Shown piece after piece: positions 43,173 through 52,278 of a stretch of 64,000 nucleotides of DNA. Position 1 is the stretch's first letter. Every line of letters begins with the position of its first letter. The stretch is taken from NCBI RefSeq assembly GCF_003344865.1, contig NZ_CP031165.1:248001-312000 (forward strand), in the 5' to 3' direction. This DNA is from Euzebya pacifica (lineage in GTDB: Bacteria > Actinomycetota > Nitriliruptoria > Euzebyales > Euzebyaceae). The translations under genes and the position numbers were made by a program. The notes under the pieces were generated by a model. That model was not told where the DNA came from, did not search any database, and saw only the letters and a program-made list of their open reading frames with translations.

Positions 43173-44495
43173 TTAGAGCTCCAAGTCGATGTCGTCCACG
43201 CTGGTGGCGGCGCGGGCGTTGCGTTCGAGGTCGGTCAGCTCGGCGTCACCGATGGTGAGGGTGTAGTGCTGCCGAGGGTCGAAGTCGTCGAACTGATCGA
43301 CGCGGTCGAGGACGTCCTCGACGAGCTTGCGGAGGAAGACGCGGGGGGCGATGCCGACCTGACCTCCGAGGTCGCCGGTGACGGCGTTGGCGAGCGTGGC
43401 GACGAAGGAGTCGTCGACGTGCTGGCGGACCCTGTCGGGGGCCGCGGGCCCGTCGGCATAGATGTCGCGGACGCGAGTGCCCACCTCGACCAAGCCGTCG
43501 TGGCTGAAGCCGGACAGGCGGATCTGCACCGCCCGTGGGTTGTCGAACCGGGCGTCGGTCGTGAAGTCGGTGTGCAGCCGCTGGGCGAGCGGCGGCAGCC
43601 GCTTGACGCCCTGCGGTCCGTCGAAGAACGCAGGAGTTCCCGTGATGACCAGGTACAGGCCGGGGAAGCGACCGCCGTCGATCTCGTCGATCAGCTGGCG
43701 CAGTCCGTTGAGGGCTCGTTCGCGAACGTCGCCTCGGACTCGCTGGAGGGTCTCGACCTCGTCCAGCACCAGGACCAGCCCGGAGCGGCCGGCATCACGC
43801 AGGACGGTCAGCAGCCCGGAGAGGAACGACAGCGCGCCGCCGTGGTCCAGGTCGCCCTTGATCCCCGCGGCACGCTTCACCGCGGCGGCGACGTGGGGCT
43901 GGCCGCCGAGCCATGCCAGCAGACCCTCGGCCTGTGCCACGTCTCCGTCGGCCACCGCACGTCGGTACGCGCGCAGCACGGTTGTGAACGCGGGGGCCTG
44001 GCGGGCGACCTCGGCCAGCCGTCGCTCGGCCAGCGCCTCGGTGGCGGCCAGCAGACCGGCTTCGTCGGACTCCTGGACCTCGCCGCCGGCGAGCACGTCC
44101 TCCTCGAGGGCGAAGAACCAGCCGTCGATGACCGACCGCAACGCCCCTCCAGCCATGTCTGGGGTGGTCAGCCGCTCGCACACCCGGCGGTAGACGGTCT
44201 GCAGCTTGTGCAGCGGCGTCTCGCCCTCGCTGATTTGCACCTCGGCCGTGGCGAACCCCTGGCGGCGAGCCCGCTCGGCGAGCCACCGGACGGCGAAGGT
44301 CTTGCCGGACCCGTACTCACCGCGGATGGCCTTGAAGTTGGCCCCGCCTCGCTGGACCTTCGCCAGCTCTTCGTCGATGGCCGTCTCGAACCGGTCCAGC
44401 CCGACGGCGAGGAGGTCCAGGCCACGCTCCGGGACAGTTCCTCGTCGAAGCGCGTCGATGACGTCCTGGCGTCGTTGTGGGCTGATCGTAGACAC
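43173..44495 (-). CDS. brxD: BREX ATP-binding protein BrxD
   Basis: A 440-residue protein from GTG 44495; the longer frame to 44696 is rejected because its N-terminus is Arg/Cys-rich junk. P-loop 'RGEYGSGKTFAVRW' near residue 58, Walker B 'VLVLDEVETL', then 'LVITGTPAFFDGPQG' and 'FDNPRAVQIRLSGF' are the BrxD pattern (DUF2791 family). In BREX type 2 and type 6, BrxD is a required ATPase acting with PglZ and PglY. It is divergent from the DUF3883-EVE gene. Confidence 0.82.
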   Translation of the reverse strand: MSTISPQRRQDVIDALRRGTVPERGLDLLAVGLDRFETAIDEELAKVQRGGANFKAIRGEYGSGKTFAVRWLAERARRQGFATAEVQISEGETPLHKLQTVYRRVCERLTTPDMAGGALRSVIDGWFFALEEDVLAGGEVQESDEAGLLAATEALAERRLAEVARQAPAFTTVLRAYRRAVADGDVAQAEGLLAWLGGQPHVAAAVKRAAGIKGDLDHGGALSFLSGLLTVLRDAGRSGLVLVLDEVETLQRVRGDVRERALNGLRQLIDEIDGGRFPGLYLVITGTPAFFDGPQGVKRLPPLAQRLHTDFTTDARFDNPRAVQIRLSGFSHDGLVEVGTRVRDIYADGPAAPDRVRQHVDDSFVATLANAVTGDLGGQVGIAPRVFLRKLVEDVLDRVDQFDDFDPRQHYTLTIGDAELTDLERNARAATSVDDIDLEL

Positions 44496-44641
44496 GCTCG
44501 ACAACCTGCCACACCGACTGAAGGACTGCTGGCATGCCCTTCGTCTGATCCGCCTCAAGATTCGGCCGCGTCTTGCCGATGCTCGCTGGACCAAGTTGAC
44601 ACGCCGGGGTGGCGGCTGACCGGGTCGGCTGCTCGTGTGAT

Positions 44642-44658
44642 GACATGACGAACATGTC
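44642..44658. promoter_or_regulatory. Inverted repeat before the nuclease-EVE gene
   Basis: GACATG-ACGAA-CATGTC has perfect 6-bp arms, 18 bp upstream of the start at 44677 and just before the ribosome site GAAGGAG. It is a plausible operator. Confidence 0.4.
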
Positions 44659-44676
44659 GAAGGAGTAGCTGAGGAC

Positions 44677-45528
44677 ATGCACGAACAGATGACCATCCTG
44701 GATCTGGGGAGGCCCAGCGACGTCGAACGCTTCGCGGTGCAGAAGGCGTTGGATTTCTACGCACGCCAAGGCGCGTGGGTGACCAGCGCCGAGCGGCGAA
44801 TGCGCTTCGGGGCAGACCTCGTGGTGAAGCAAGGGGAGTCCCTGCCGGTACACGTTGAGGTCAAGGGCACGACGCGCGGTCTGGCCGCGTTGCGTGGATG
44901 CCTGCAGCCGTCACAGGTGGACGCGGCGAAAGCGCATCTGGACGATGGATTGTGGAAGCTCTTTGCGGTCTACGAGATCGAGCTCACGGGTCGTCACCGC
45001 ATAGTGCAGCTGGATGCCCGACAAGCGCTTGACCTGCACGACATCGGCGTAGTGCCCGTGGAAGAGCCAGAGGGGCCCGAAGCGGACGCACAGCCCAGCG
45101 CTGCGTTCCTGCTGACATGGAACCCGTTGAAGTACACCTGGGACGGTTACAACGACTGGGTGTCTGCGACCGCCACGGGCCGTCAGGCCTTCACGTGGTC
45201 CACCGGATCCCGCAAGCGTGGCATCTCACCGGGCGACGACCTCTTCTTGCTGCGTCAGGGTCCCGAGCCGCGAGGGCTCATCGGGCACGGTGTCGCGCTC
45301 AGCGAGATCTACCAGAAGACCCACTTCACCGACTCCTCGAAGATCTCGAACTACGTCGATGTGGAGTTCGACACATTGCTTCTCGAGGAGCACGTGCTCC
45401 CGCTCGACGATCTGCAGGCGCGCTTCCCGGACGTCAACTGGACGCCCATGGGCAGTGGGATAACGCTGGGCAGCAGCAGCAAGGAGATCGGCGAGCTCTT
45501 CGAGGCTCACGCTCGAGCCGTCCGGTGA
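44677..45528 (+). CDS. DUF3883-like nuclease domain fused to an EVE/PUA-like domain
   Basis: A 283-residue two-domain protein. Residues 1-130: 'AWVTSAERRMRFGADLVVKQGESLPVHVEVKGTT' is a PD-(D/E)XK pattern (Asp, Glu-x-Lys) as in DUF3883-type nucleases. Residues 140-283 form an EVE-like domain: 'FLLTWNPLKYTWDGYNDWVS', 'FTWSTGSRKRGISPGDDLFLLRQG' and 'GLIGHGVALSEIYQKTHF'. EVE domains recognise modified bases in invading DNA, so the whole could be a modification-dependent nuclease or sensor. It is a good candidate partner for a BREX locus that lacks its own methyltransferase. Confidence 0.7.
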   Translation: MHEQMTILDLGRPSDVERFAVQKALDFYARQGAWVTSAERRMRFGADLVVKQGESLPVHVEVKGTTRGLAALRGCLQPSQVDAAKAHLDDGLWKLFAVYEIELTGRHRIVQLDARQALDLHDIGVVPVEEPEGPEADAQPSAAFLLTWNPLKYTWDGYNDWVSATATGRQAFTWSTGSRKRGISPGDDLFLLRQGPEPRGLIGHGVALSEIYQKTHFTDSSKISNYVDVEFDTLLLEEHVLPLDDLQARFPDVNWTPMGSGITLGSSSKEIGELFEAHARAVR

Positions 45529-45890
45529 GCGGTGGATCCGCCGGTTGGTCTTCGCGACTCTGAATCGTGAACGATGATGATCACTGGTCCAGTGGCGGCG
45601 TCCGATGCGGCACCATCCGCATCCCCGGTCGATGGAGGACGCCCACGTGCAAGTGGCCGGCCATGTGCTCCAGCGGAAGCGGTCGGATGTGCCACGGCGC
45701 GGCAAGTCGGGCCCGCGGGTATCAGCATCAGAGATCGGGGTGATGGCACCCTCCGCGATTGTGCTGACCAAGCTGTCCATCGTCCCAAGTCCCCCAGTCG
45801 ATACTGGACTCACGGTGCCGACTCAGTGTGACACTCGGACCCGCGCCGAGGGGTGGGCCTTGACAAACGCATTGACGATCGGGATGAACC
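45529..45890. other. Intergenic stretch with no supported gene
   Basis: A 362-bp gap. One open frame is present but its composition is not protein-like. No repeat or RNA fold is recognisable. Confidence 0.5.
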
Positions 45891-46607
45891 ATGATGAACA
45901 CCGGCTTTGCAGACGAACTGGAAGCACGTCTCCTGCAGAACCGAGCCGCCAATGATCTACAGAGGTACTTCGGCGGAGGATGGACCGGAGGATTCTGGGA
46001 CCGGGCCGTCGCGGCGTTGCCGTCTGACGCGATCGGGGTGGCAGACGCAGCAGTCAGCCAGCTGCTCGCGATCGGCGTCACGCCGAAGGGTGGACGGGGT
46101 CGTGTCGGCACTCATGGACTGACACAGCTTCTGGAGCTGGACGGACAGATCGAGGAACTGCTCTCCCAGATCCCTGTCGACCGTGATCTGCACACGCTGA
46201 CGGAGGAGGAGTTCGCGAAGTGGGTAGGTGACCGTGACGCACCGAACGGATTGGCAAACCAGCTGTTCGAGCTTGTCCGAAGACAGCTCCACCCGAAGGA
46301 GGACCGCGCTGTCGCCACCTACAAACTATTGGCCGCGAAGCGGCCACGGTTGCTGCCGATTCGGGACACGAAGGTCGCACGACTCCTCACCGGCAAGGCT
46401 GCGCCCAAGTGGTACCGCCCACTCTGGACTGCGTTCCGTGAGCGCCAAGGGATCGTCGCCCGACTGGAGGATCTGCACGAAGAGCTGGGCCGAAAGGACG
46501 TCTCGTTGCTGCGGATCGCGGACGTCGTCCTGTGGATGCAAGCCACCGAACCCGACGCGAACGCTACGTGTCTCGACCATGACTGGGTAGAGCACCGACA
46601 GAGCTGA
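45891..46607 (+). CDS. DUF6308-like protein
   Basis: A 238-residue protein with 'NDLQRYFGGGWTGGFWD', 'LLAAKRPRLLPIRDTKVARLL' and 'VLWMQATEPDANATC'. The Lys-Arg-Pro-x-Leu-x-Pro-x-x-Asp core fits the DUF6308 family found near defence genes of actinobacteria. The function is unknown. The base composition is less GC-rich than the chromosome, consistent with transfer. Confidence 0.55.
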   Translation: MMNTGFADELEARLLQNRAANDLQRYFGGGWTGGFWDRAVAALPSDAIGVADAAVSQLLAIGVTPKGGRGRVGTHGLTQLLELDGQIEELLSQIPVDRDLHTLTEEEFAKWVGDRDAPNGLANQLFELVRRQLHPKEDRAVATYKLLAAKRPRLLPIRDTKVARLLTGKAAPKWYRPLWTAFRERQGIVARLEDLHEELGRKDVSLLRIADVVLWMQATEPDANATCLDHDWVEHRQS

Positions 46608-46819
46608 CGGACACCACCTCGAAGACCGCGTTCACGCGCGTAGTCGACGGCCGACAGGAGTACATCGGGGTGTTCCTCCTGGACGGGGTCCCCGCGGTTC
46701 GTCCGATCAATGATGAGATCGGCTTCTGCACGTCGTACCGCGGGGAGGACATCCCGGAGGAGTACCGCGAGTTCGTGAAGAAGCATGAAGGAGCGGTGGC
46801 ACGGCTGCCCAAAGGGTGA
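46583..46819 (+). other. Short open frame without a normal start, maybe a gene remnant
   Basis: A 78-residue open frame that overlaps the end of the DUF6308-like gene. 'VVDGRQEYIGVFLLDGVPAV', 'PINDEIGFCTSYRGED' and 'EEYREFVKKHEGAVARLPKG' look like real protein. It has no ATG, GTG or TTG near its beginning, only CTG. It may be a frameshifted 3' end or an unusual start. Confidence 0.35.
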
Positions 46820-46847
46820 AACCGGCTCCGGCCAGATGTCTGTGACG

Positions 46848-49523
46848 TCAGCCCGACAGTCCGAACTGGATGCGCAGGACCGAGCGGTCGATGCGGACCT
46901 CGCTGTTGGCGTTCACGAAGACCGCCGGGTAGCCGTCGACGTTCAGCAGGGCGCCGAGCGCGGTGGCTTTACCGCGGGCCCGTGACACGCTGACACCCAG
47001 GGCCAAGGCGAAGGCCTCACCCGTCAGCGTGCCGCCGGCGCGGTCGAGCTGGGTCAGCAGGTGCACGACGGTGTCGCGGTCGAGGGTCTGCCGCCCTGCG
47101 GACTGCTGCTGCACCACGAACACCTCCGACTCGACCAGCTCGGTCACCCACGCCGGTGCATCCATCGGCGCTGGACTGACCTCCGAGGGGATCTCGGCAT
47201 CAGCCCCGAAGAGGGTCGGAACACCCTTGTCGTCGGTCGGCGGTTCCGCCGGAACGGCCGGGGCGGGCAGGTCCGGCGCAGCGGTGGACATCTCGCTCCA
47301 CCACGACGGCGATTCTGGGAGCGCAGGCAGCCACCCGTCGATCTCCACGGACGCTGGTAGGAACACCGCCAGCGGGCACAGGACCTCCTGCGGGGTGGCG
47401 CCGCCGTGGTAGCCGAGCTTCTTGGTCGCGTTGTAGCGGACCGACTCCGTCGCTGGCGCGATGATCCGCCCTTCGCCCTTCAGCACTCGCGGCCCCTCCA
47501 GCAGGACCTCGTCCTCGGCGGGCTGACCCTCGGCAGGCCGCCAGCGCTCGCCGCCGCCGGAGGCCGGACGAACGGTCGAACCGGTCTCGCGGATGTGGCC
47601 GTGGTCGGCCACGACGACGACGGCCCGGCCGCCCTCCATCGCCCACTGGAGCAGGTTGTCCATCGGCTTGATCGCCCGCAGCCCGTCGGCCAGCTCGAGC
47701 TGTCCGCCCTTGTCCAGGTGGTCGTCGGCGCCGTTGACGACCACGCCGACGACCTGCTGCTCGGGGTCGGTCACGGCGGCACGGACGTCCGGCGCGGGCT
47801 GCCCATCGACGGCGTACAGCGAAGCCTTGTGGAACAACCTCGGCGCGACGCCCTTGCTGACCTCGAGCAGTCCTGGATGGTGGGCGAATCCTTCGATCTC
47901 GACGTCCTGTCCGCCGGCCTCGGGCCGGCCGGCGAACAGCGATGACCGGCTGACCTGGGTGACGCTGGGCAGGGTCGACACGACCGGCGCCCACCGGCCG
48001 TTTGGCGCGACGCGGCGGAAGCGCCGGCCGGCGATGTCATCGAACATCCGGTGAGCCTGTGCCCAGGACAACCCGTCCAGCAGGAGCACCAGCACGGGCG
48101 AACCCGACTGGACGACCGGCCGGGCCACGCGGTCCAGCACCGTCTCGATGGGGATGAGCGGGTCGGTGCCGGTCGGGGCGTGCTGGCTCCACTGGGCCAA
48201 CCGGGTGGCGAAGGCCCGGTCCTCGGCCGCCCGCTCCTCGGACACCGCCTTCGCCAGCTGGTGGGCGGCCGCCCCGAGGGCCGACACGGGGTCACCGGCG
48301 AGCAGCGCCAGGCGGGCGTCGTCCACCCACGCGCCCTCCGACACGTAGGCGTTCGCCGCCTGCGCGAGGTCGGCGGGGTTGGCGGTGTCGCCGGGCCCCC
48401 GGACCAGCCGGCGCAGCAACCGCTCGACCATGTCCACGGTCCGCACCCGGTTGGTCAGCCGTTCGGCGTCTACGTGTTCTCGGACGGATGCCGCTGCACG
48501 CGACACGGCCTCCAGCGCCTTCTCCGAAGGGTTGGCGATCGCGTCCGTCGCGGTTTGCCCAACCCGCTCGGCCCGCGCGTCGAACGCGGCGGGCAGGACG
48601 GGGGACTGCACGATCAGCTGGGGGGTCTTTGTCGTCTCGGTCAGGACGGCGGTGGCCCGGTTGGTCCACGCGGTGAACGCGGTCTGGTCGGGGTCCTCGG
48701 CGGCCTGCCGTACGAGCTCGGTGGCTGCCCTTCCCCAAGCTTGGGCGTCGACCGTCGACAGGCCGGGGTCGCCCAGGTCGACTTCGAAGCGGGCACGCCC
48801 GCCGTCGCCGGTGTCCAGCCCCGCGGGTGTCCAGAGCACGGCCGCCACGAGCCCGAAGGGGACGACGTCGGCCTGCCTGCCGGCGCGGATGAGGTGCACC
48901 ACCGGCTTGGCGGCGCCGCCCACCCGCTCGGCAAGCCAGTCGGCGATCCGGCCCACGTTCTCCTCCGACAGCCGTGCCAGCGCCGCTACGGACGAGGGAC
49001 CCGCCGCCCAGGTCAGCAGGTCGGCCAGTGATGGCTGGTCCTTGGGGAGGGACAGCCCGTGGGTCAGCAGTGCCCGCCACGCGATGTCCAGGTCGAGGAT
49101 CCCGCCCGGGGGCGGGGCGAACGTCCGTCCGACGGGGGCGACGTCGACCAGCAGGTCGGCCAGCCACTGGTGGTCGCGCAGCGACTGGTGGATCTCGCTG
49201 ACGCGGAACAGGTCCTTGAGGATCTCGTACGCCTCGGGCTGCAGCAGCTGACGGCGGTACAACCGGGCGACGACCTCTGCGCCGATGTCGTCGCGATCGG
49301 TCAGCACGACCAGCAAGCGGCCGTCGTCGGCGTCGAGGTGGTCCCAGACGGCGGCCCGCACCGCGAGGGTCGAGGGGCATGCGGCCACGACGACACCGTC
49401 CCCGAGCGACCCGTTTTCCGTCCACACCGGTGCGGCCCTGAAGCCGACGACGCGGGCGTCGTCATGGCGGGCCTTGTCCACGTAAGCGCGAAGCTGCGCG
49501 GCGGTGACGGGCCTGGCGGTCAT
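46848..49523 (-). CDS. pglZ: BREX type 2 phosphatase PglZ
   Basis: 891 residues from ATG 49523 with GGAG upstream; a frame extension to 49538 is possible. The alkaline-phosphatase-superfamily PglZ core contains 'PVLVLLLDGLSWAQAHRMF' with the metal Asp and 'AVVVVADHGHI' with Asp and His. The N-terminal 'TAAQLRAYVDKARHDDARVVGFRAAPVW' and the region to 'AYEILKDLFRVSEIHQSL' are as in type 2 PglZ. The C-terminus has a PQEV-type linker and a winged-helix-like end. PglZ is the hallmark protein of BREX systems. It follows an unrecognised nuclease gene in the same direction. Confidence 0.88.
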   Translation of the reverse strand: MTARPVTAAQLRAYVDKARHDDARVVGFRAAPVWTENGSLGDGVVVAACPSTLAVRAAVWDHLDADDGRLLVVLTDRDDIGAEVVARLYRRQLLQPEAYEILKDLFRVSEIHQSLRDHQWLADLLVDVAPVGRTFAPPPGGILDLDIAWRALLTHGLSLPKDQPSLADLLTWAAGPSSVAALARLSEENVGRIADWLAERVGGAAKPVVHLIRAGRQADVVPFGLVAAVLWTPAGLDTGDGGRARFEVDLGDPGLSTVDAQAWGRAATELVRQAAEDPDQTAFTAWTNRATAVLTETTKTPQLIVQSPVLPAAFDARAERVGQTATDAIANPSEKALEAVSRAAASVREHVDAERLTNRVRTVDMVERLLRRLVRGPGDTANPADLAQAANAYVSEGAWVDDARLALLAGDPVSALGAAAHQLAKAVSEERAAEDRAFATRLAQWSQHAPTGTDPLIPIETVLDRVARPVVQSGSPVLVLLLDGLSWAQAHRMFDDIAGRRFRRVAPNGRWAPVVSTLPSVTQVSRSSLFAGRPEAGGQDVEIEGFAHHPGLLEVSKGVAPRLFHKASLYAVDGQPAPDVRAAVTDPEQQVVGVVVNGADDHLDKGGQLELADGLRAIKPMDNLLQWAMEGGRAVVVVADHGHIRETGSTVRPASGGGERWRPAEGQPAEDEVLLEGPRVLKGEGRIIAPATESVRYNATKKLGYHGGATPQEVLCPLAVFLPASVEIDGWLPALPESPSWWSEMSTAAPDLPAPAVPAEPPTDDKGVPTLFGADAEIPSEVSPAPMDAPAWVTELVESEVFVVQQQSAGRQTLDRDTVVHLLTQLDRAGGTLTGEAFALALGVSVSRARGKATALGALLNVDGYPAVFVNANSEVRIDRSVLRIQFGLSG

Positions 49524-49692
49524 CGATGCACTCCACACGGTTGGCTGCGTTGGTCAAGACGGGCGGGTGAAGGGTCGCACACACCGCCTCCCTACCTCGA
49601 AGTCCACCCCGACTTGTCTGGGAGAATGCACGCAGCGCCCGCCACCCGCCACAGGGCAACGAGCGCCGCCTGATGCGGGGCGTCCTGACGGT

Positions 49693-50838
49693 CTAGGTGC
49701 CCGCGTCCGGAAGGTGGTGGATCCAGTTCTCGAAGAACTTCGGCATCCCATCGAAGTCGAGGCGCTGGACGAACGGCCGCCACGCCAGACCCCGGTAACC
49801 CGCGTGGTCGTCGCCCTTGACCGAGAGCAGCGCGAACGTGGTGTCCCGCTCCAGGACGTCGGTGAAGAGGAACCGCTGCAGGTCCAGCTGACCCACACGG
49901 TCGAGGCCACGCTCGCTGAAGACCGTCTTGTCCGCTGCGGAGGTCGGGTAGCTGGCGAGTCCTGACTCGAGCTTGGCCTCGAGACAGATCGCCCGGTCCC
50001 GTGCCAGGACGACCAGATCAGGCTTGATGTTGAACGCCCACTTGACCATGCAGGCCCGCATCAGGGTTTCGTTGTCCAGGGGCCCGCCGCCGTCGACTCG
50101 CCGGGCTTGATCCATGGCCGGCAGTGACCAACGGCTGGGGGACTGGATGAACGTCGTCGACACCTTGCCTGCGACCCCGAACCGGGTGTTGAAGTCGAGG
50201 ACGGAGCAGTGGCGCAGGGCCTCGGCGTCGGGTGGTCGAACGGCGTCGATGACGAACTCACGGCGCAGCGTCTCGTCGGGGTTGCGGTGCCACCAGTCGC
50301 GCAGCAACGCGAACTCGACGAAGACCTCCGTGTCGCCCGCCGAGGGGTCGTAGGTCAGTCCGTGGACGCTGAGGGCGTCTCCGAGCCGCTGGAGGTTCTC
50401 CTCGCGGAGGAGAAGGGCGTAGAGGGAGGCGACGGCGTTGCGCTCCTCGCGGTTGAAGGTGCAGTATGGCTGGCTGAGGAACTCGAACCCGTACTGCGGT
50501 GTCTCCTCCTCCGCCGTCACCAACCCGGCCTCGTCGAGGTAGTCGAGCTCTTGGTCCAGGACCCGCTCGGCGTCCTCGGCCGGGATGCCGAAGAACTTCT
50601 CGGCGTCCTTGGCGAGCAGTCCGTGGTCGACGACGTCGTCGTTGCCCCCGAAGTCCGCGGGATCGTAGTGCGTGAGCTCGACCCCGGTGCCGTCCACCAA
50701 CCCCATCGCCACCATGTACTCGAGCTTCAGGTCGAGGACGGCCTCGACCATGGACAACGGCAGTCCGGTCCGGACGGTGATCCACGCGGCCAACTCGTCG
50801 CTGTCGATCTCCACGTACGTGTTCTCGTTGCGGGTCAC
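49693..50838 (-). CDS. Uncharacterised PD-(D/E)XK-type nuclease between PglY and PglZ
   Basis: A 381-residue protein from GTG 50838. The N-terminus ('ELAAWITVRTGLPLSMVEAVLDLK', 'DAERVLDQELDYLDEAGLV') looks like tandem small helical domains. In the C-terminal third, 'IKPDLVVLARDRAICLEAKLESG' gives the Asp...Glu-x-Lys pattern of a PD-(D/E)XK nuclease, followed by 'RVGQLDLQRFLFTDVLE' and 'WRPFVQRLDF'. Similar proteins with a Schlafen- or Mrr-like nuclease fold occur in defence loci. This position, between pglY and pglZ in the same operon, is not that of a core BREX gene. Its loss or gain may define this variant. Confidence 0.6.
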   Translation of the reverse strand: MTRNENTYVEIDSDELAAWITVRTGLPLSMVEAVLDLKLEYMVAMGLVDGTGVELTHYDPADFGGNDDVVDHGLLAKDAEKFFGIPAEDAERVLDQELDYLDEAGLVTAEEETPQYGFEFLSQPYCTFNREERNAVASLYALLLREENLQRLGDALSVHGLTYDPSAGDTEVFVEFALLRDWWHRNPDETLRREFVIDAVRPPDAEALRHCSVLDFNTRFGVAGKVSTTFIQSPSRWSLPAMDQARRVDGGGPLDNETLMRACMVKWAFNIKPDLVVLARDRAICLEAKLESGLASYPTSAADKTVFSERGLDRVGQLDLQRFLFTDVLERDTTFALLSVKGDDHAGYRGLAWRPFVQRLDFDGMPKFFENWIHHLPDAGT

Positions 50839-50943
50839 GACCCACCCCTTCGTGTCGCGCCAACCCGCGTCATACGGACCGGCCTGTGCCTGCGAAGTCT
50901 CGTATCGGCGTGGAAGAGGAAGTTCTTGAGGGGCAGTGGCTCG

Positions 50944-52278
50944 TCAGGAAGCGGGGTCGTCCGGATCATCCGGGCGACGTCGCCAGCGGCCTTTCGGCAG
51001 GCGGTCGGTGGGGAGGCGGTCGCCGACACGATCGGTCATCGCACCCCTGAGGCCGGAAAGCAGGTCCAGTGCCCCCAGTCCCGTGTCGACGCTGGCCTCG
51101 ATCGCGCGATTGGCACCGCGCCCCAAGCGCTGCTGCACGGACTCCACCATCAGCAACGGGCCGGTACCGGCGTCACCGTCGGGGTCGAGGTACTCGGGCA
51201 CCTCGACCGCCGCCTGGCCGAGGGTTTCGGCGTAGATGTTGAGCACCCTGGCGACCTCTCGGCGAAGCACACCGAGCCGATACCGGTTGACGAAACGTGC
51301 ACGGTCCCTCCAATCGACGTCGTCGGGGTCCCGCTCGAGGAAGGCAGTGAGGTCGTCGAAGAGCTCGTGGAGGGAGTCACGTCGGGCCTTGGCCTCGGCG
51401 TCGATGTGGGCGGCCTCCGAGGGGATGAGATCCGGGGCGACCGTCATCTGCCGCACCAGGTAGAGCAGCTCCCAGCGCTTCATCGTCAGCTCCGCCCAGA
51501 CGTAGAGGCGGATCCAGGCTGCGACGTCGCGTAGCTCGACGGACTTCTTCAGCTCCGTCACCAGCTCGGGAACGCGAGCGTCCTCGACCTTCAGCAGCTC
51601 CCGGAGCGGGGTCAGCCACCGCAGCACGTGGTGGTAGGCCTTGCGGACGTCTGCCTCCACGCTGGCCAACGCGTCCCAGCCATCTGCATCAACCTCGCCG
51701 AGGCCGGCCAGCCGACGTTCCTGGGTCTCGATCGTCGACAGGCTGCTGACCAGCGTCGCCTCGATCTCGATCTGGGAGTGCTCGAGCAGCAGGTCGACCT
51801 TGTCAACCAAGCTCTCGAGCTGCCGCTCGATGCGGGCCAGCGTGGCCTGGATCGCCAAGCCGGCGATCAACGTCGCACCCGTGGGATCCATCACGACTCC
51901 TGGGGTGAACTCCAGGTGCTGCGTGATGCTGCCGGTGCCGCTGCGAAGCACGCCGGTCATGGCGGTGCCCGCGGCGTTCATCGACGGGCCGAGAGCCTGC
52001 AGGTTCGCAGCGGACTCGGCGGTCAGCTGCACCCACCGACCGGTCGAGAGCCCCGCGGCTGCCACTACCTGCGACAGGGCTCCTGCGCCCTGGAGGGTCT
52101 TCATCGCCGCGTCGGGCGCCGTGGCGATGACCTTACCCAGCCGGTCAGGGATGGTCGCTCCACCGATCACCAGGGCCAGCTCGGGGTGGTCCGGCGAGGG
52201 GATGATGACCAGCTCGTTGCGTCCAGCCCTCGAACTGGCTCCGAGGGGTGGAGGAGGGATCTGGGGCAGATCACTCAC
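50944..52278 (-). CDS. Uncharacterised helical protein, coupled to PglY
   Basis: A 444-residue protein from GTG 52278, overlapping the pglY stop by 8 bp (GTGAGTGA), so translation is coupled to pglY. A Pro-rich start is followed by 'LVIGGATIPDRLGKVIATAP', a hydrophobic stretch 'GATLIAGLAIQATLARIERQLESLVDKVDLLLEHSQIE' and long amphipathic helices ('WDALASVEADVRKAYHHVLRWL', 'AKARRDSLHELFDDLTAFLE'), so the protein is largely helical with coiled-coil potential. No catalytic motif is seen. I do not recognise the family; it may bridge PglY to other parts. Confidence 0.55.
   Translation of the reverse strand: MSDLPQIPPPPLGASSRAGRNELVIIPSPDHPELALVIGGATIPDRLGKVIATAPDAAMKTLQGAGALSQVVAAAGLSTGRWVQLTAESAANLQALGPSMNAAGTAMTGVLRSGTGSITQHLEFTPGVVMDPTGATLIAGLAIQATLARIERQLESLVDKVDLLLEHSQIEIEATLVSSLSTIETQERRLAGLGEVDADGWDALASVEADVRKAYHHVLRWLTPLRELLKVEDARVPELVTELKKSVELRDVAAWIRLYVWAELTMKRWELLYLVRQMTVAPDLIPSEAAHIDAEAKARRDSLHELFDDLTAFLERDPDDVDWRDRARFVNRYRLGVLRREVARVLNIYAETLGQAAVEVPEYLDPDGDAGTGPLLMVESVQQRLGRGANRAIEASVDTGLGALDLLSGLRGAMTDRVGDRLPTDRLPKGRWRRRPDDPDDPAS

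Noticed and set aside
45605-45955. 116-residue plus-strand open frame between the nuclease-EVE and DUF6308-like genes
   Set aside because: It is His/Arg/Pro-rich with no conserved pattern, and it overlaps the start of the next real gene in another frame.
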